43,616 bases of DNA from assembly GCF_027482425.1 (NCBI RefSeq), contig NZ_JAIXWA010000013.1, positions 1 to 43,616 on the forward strand. Direction: 5' to 3'. The DNA is from Flavobacterium sp. (GTDB lineage: Bacteria; Bacteroidota; Bacteroidia; Flavobacteriales; Flavobacteriaceae). Made by a program: the position numbers and the translations under genes. Of the stretch, positions 41,564-43,616 are shown piece after piece. The notes under the pieces were generated by a model. That model ran no database searches, was not told the origin of the DNA, and saw only the letters and a program-made list of their open reading frames with translations. The stretch's first letter is position 1. Each line of letters starts with the position of its first letter.

Positions 41564-43462
41564 ATGAGTGATGCCGTAAAACACGAATGTGGAATTGCAC
41601 TCTTACGGTTGAAAAAACCGTTGGACTATTACAAACAAAAATACGGTTCGGCTTTTTATGGGGTACAAAAAATGTACTTACTCATGGAAAAGCAACACAA
41701 CCGTGGCCAAGATGGCGCTGGTTTTGCCTCGATCAAGTTTGATGTGGCTCCAGGGGAACGCTACATCAGTCGTATTCGTTCCAATGACGCGCAACCGATT
41801 CAAGATGTCTTTTCCCAAATCAATCAACGAATTTCCAACGACTTGGCGGCGCATCCCGATAAAATCGACGATGTAGCTTGGCAGAAAGCAACGATACCTT
41901 ATATAGGGGAGTTGTTTTTGGGGCATGTGCGTTATGGGACTTTTGGCAAAAACAGTATTGAAAGTGTGCATCCTTTTTTACGTCAAAACAACTGGATGCA
42001 TCGCAATTTGATTGTCGCCGGGAATTTCAATATGACCAATGTAACCGAACTCTTTGCCAGTTTGGTCGAGTTGGGACAACATCCCAAAGAGATGGCCGAT
42101 ACGGTGACCGTCATGGAAAAAATTGGTCATTTCTTGGACGATGAGGTCACGGATTTGTATTTGGAATGCAAAAACGAAGGTTTGTCCAAACGGGAAGCCT
42201 CGCCAGTTATCGCCGAACGACTCAACATACAACGCATTTTAAAACGAGCCTCCAAAGGTTGGGATGGCGGTTATGCTATGGCCGGATTGTTCGGACATGG
42301 GGATGCTTTTGTATTGCGCGATCCTGCGGGAATTCGCCCTGCCTTTTTCTATGAAGATGATGAAGTGGTCGTGGTGGCTTCCGAGCGCCCGGTAATTCAA
42401 ACCGTATTTAATGTGGCCTTCGAGTCGGTTCAAGAATTGCAGCCAGGCCATGCGTTGATTATCAAAAAAAGCGGCACCGTCACTTCGGACTTGATTATTC
42501 CAGCGGTTGAAAAAAGAGCTTGTTCGTTTGAACGGATTTATTTCTCTCGCGGGAGTGATGCGGCCATTTATCAAGAACGAAAAGCCTTGGGGAAACTAAT
42601 TTTGCCCGATGTGTTGGAATCCATTCAAAACGATACTGATAACACGGTTTTTTCATACATTCCCAATACGGCTGAAACCTCCTTTTTTGGAATGGTAGAA
42701 GCGGCCAATGATTTTTTGAATCACCGCAAGAACCAATATATCTTGGATCACCGGAAAACGTTGACCAAAGAAAAGTTGGAAGAGATTTTAGCGGTCAAAA
42801 TTCGCACGGAAAAAATTGCTATCAAAGATGCCAAATTGCGCACTTTTATCACGGAAGATAGCAGTCGGGATGATTTGGTAGCTCACGTATATGATGTGAC
42901 TTACGGAGTTATTCAACCTAGTGATAATTTGGTAATTATTGACGATAGTATAGTGCGCGGGACGACCTTAAAAAACAGTATTCTTCGCATGATGGATCGT
43001 TTGAATCCGAAAAAGATTGTAGTGGTATCGTCGGCACCTCAAATTCGCTATCCCGATTGTTATGGTATCGATATGGCTAAGTTGGAAGGCTTGGTTGCTT
43101 TTCAAGCCGCGATAGCGCTTTTAAAAGAACGCGGGCAGTATGATTTGGTGGATACGGTTTACCAACAATGTAAAGCACAAGAAGGAAAGCCAGACGCTGA
43201 GATTATTAATCATGTGAAAGCAATCTATTCGCTATTTAGTGATAAAGAGATTTCAAAAAAGATAGTTGAGCTACTGAAACCAGAGGGTATTCATGCGGAA
43301 GTGGATATTATTTTTCAATCCGTTGACAACCTTCATAAAGCCTGTCCTGAGCATGTAGGAGACTGGTATTTTACGGGAGATTATCCCACTCCAGGGGGCA
43401 ACCGAGTGGTGAATAAAGCCTTTATGAATTTTTATGAAGGTAAAGACGCACGTGCTTACTAA
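41564..43462 (+). CDS. long amidophosphoribosyltransferase-like protein (PurF paralogue)
   Basis: The 632-residue protein has both PurF parts: an N-terminal glutaminase (Ntn) domain with C9 in HECGIALL, HNRGQDGAGF near residue 45 and GHVRYGTFG near 126, and a phosphoribosyltransferase domain with the PRPP loop VIIDDSIVRGTT (D460, D461). Typical PurF proteins are about 500 residues with the cysteine at position 1 after processing; here eight residues must be removed to free Cys9, and about 130 residues are extra. Bacteroidetes often carry such a long form as well as a shorter PurF. The reaction is probably PRPP plus glutamine to phosphoribosylamine, but a different product is possible. Confidence 0.85.
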   Translation: MSDAVKHECGIALLRLKKPLDYYKQKYGSAFYGVQKMYLLMEKQHNRGQDGAGFASIKFDVAPGERYISRIRSNDAQPIQDVFSQINQRISNDLAAHPDKIDDVAWQKATIPYIGELFLGHVRYGTFGKNSIESVHPFLRQNNWMHRNLIVAGNFNMTNVTELFASLVELGQHPKEMADTVTVMEKIGHFLDDEVTDLYLECKNEGLSKREASPVIAERLNIQRILKRASKGWDGGYAMAGLFGHGDAFVLRDPAGIRPAFFYEDDEVVVVASERPVIQTVFNVAFESVQELQPGHALIIKKSGTVTSDLIIPAVEKRACSFERIYFSRGSDAAIYQERKALGKLILPDVLESIQNDTDNTVFSYIPNTAETSFFGMVEAANDFLNHRKNQYILDHRKTLTKEKLEEILAVKIRTEKIAIKDAKLRTFITEDSSRDDLVAHVYDVTYGVIQPSDNLVIIDDSIVRGTTLKNSILRMMDRLNPKKIVVVSSAPQIRYPDCYGIDMAKLEGLVAFQAAIALLKERGQYDLVDTVYQQCKAQEGKPDAEIINHVKAIYSLFSDKEISKKIVELLKPEGIHAEVDIIFQSVDNLHKACPEHVGDWYFTGDYPTPGGNRVVNKAFMNFYEGKDARAY

Positions 43463-43515
43463 AATTCTGAAAAACATGCATTTTATCGATTTTTATGGTT
43501 GTTCATCAATAATAT

Positions 43516-43547
43516 TTTGAATCACCTTGAGGGCAGGTATATATTTG
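43516..43547 (+). promoter_or_regulatory. strong -33/-7 promoter pointing out of the window
   Basis: TTTG (43516-43519) and TATATTTG (43540-43547) are separated by 20 bases, close to the Bacteroidetes optimum. Both elements belong to an 11-base direct repeat TTTGAATCACC (43516-43526 and 43544-43554). The gene it serves lies beyond the window. Confidence 0.6.
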
Positions 43548-43580
43548 AATCACCATAGCATTAGTAGGTTAAGTTTATAG

Positions 43581-43616
43581 AAAAAAAAAAAAAAAAAGGG
43601 TGAAAGTTTACTTTCA
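43581..43616. repeat. A17 homopolymer and short terminal hairpin
   Basis: Seventeen A residues (43581-43597) are followed by GGG and a perfect inverted repeat TGAAAG-TTTA-CTTTCA (43601-43616) that runs exactly to the window end. The tract lies 34 bases after the -7 box. It may be a real slippery tract or an artefact at a contig edge. Confidence 0.55.

Noticed and set aside
43463..43515. Terminator after the PurF-like gene
   Set aside because: The AT-rich text forms only weak pairings and has no GC stem followed by T residues.

Overview
The window looks like chromosomal DNA from a member of the Flavobacteriaceae, probably Flavobacterium or a close relative. The evidence is the recurrent Bacteroidetes-type -7 promoter box (TAnnTTTG) placed a few bases to tens of bases before the genes, the near absence of strong Shine-Dalgarno sites, a type IX secretion gene (porZ), a type-2 isoleucyl-tRNA synthetase, a DksA relative without its zinc cysteines, and family-restricted proteins (IPExxxVDY, CCC-motif membrane protein). 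I see 40 protein-coding genes, no tRNA or rRNA gene, no CRISPR array, no insertion sequence and no phage. Most of the window is housekeeping core genome; the novelty is mainly in the intergenic DNA and in a few unusual enzymes. || Layout: 1-4.2 kb, minus strand: the operon yicC-gmk-nadD-small membrane protein, then a DMT transporter/ArsC-like pair bracketed by two copies of a dispersed C/G-rich repeat. 4.2-7.8 kb: a cystathionine gamma-synthase-family enzyme, a beta-barrel outer-membrane protein, and NADP-type glutamate dehydrogenase transcribed divergently from the barrel gene. 7.9-16.4 kb: porZ, recO, ileS, a DksA-like gene, lspA, and convergent 5-formyl-THF cyclo-ligase. 16.5-22.3 kb: uvrC overlapping a patatin-BamA-like outer-membrane phospholipase, then an APC permease. 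22.4-28.5 kb: aromatic amino acid catabolism in two adjacent units, hmgA-CCC protein-hppD (tyrosine to maleylacetoacetate) and DUF3108-tryptophan 2,3-dioxygenase-M23 peptidase, separated by a probable small RNA gene. 28.6-33.0 kb: pgi, a small membrane protein, an RlpA-like protein, a CYTH protein and dinB. 33.3-38.6 kb, minus strand: BI-1-like protein, IPExxxVDY-pyk, and acpP-fabF-rnc. 38.8-43.5 kb: purN, rnhA, an HTH protein, a second probable structured RNA, a PfkB kinase, and a long PurF-like amidophosphoribosyltransferase. The window ends with a good promoter pointing out of it, an A17 tract and a short hairpin. || No obviously new multi-gene system stands out. The best leads are two orphan promoter/structure/terminator units that look like small RNA genes (25408-25534 and about 40265-40420), an isoleucyl-tRNA synthetase whose HIGH signature reads G-I-H-H, and a dispersed repeat that has supplied the C-terminal tail of the DMT transporter and flanks that operon.
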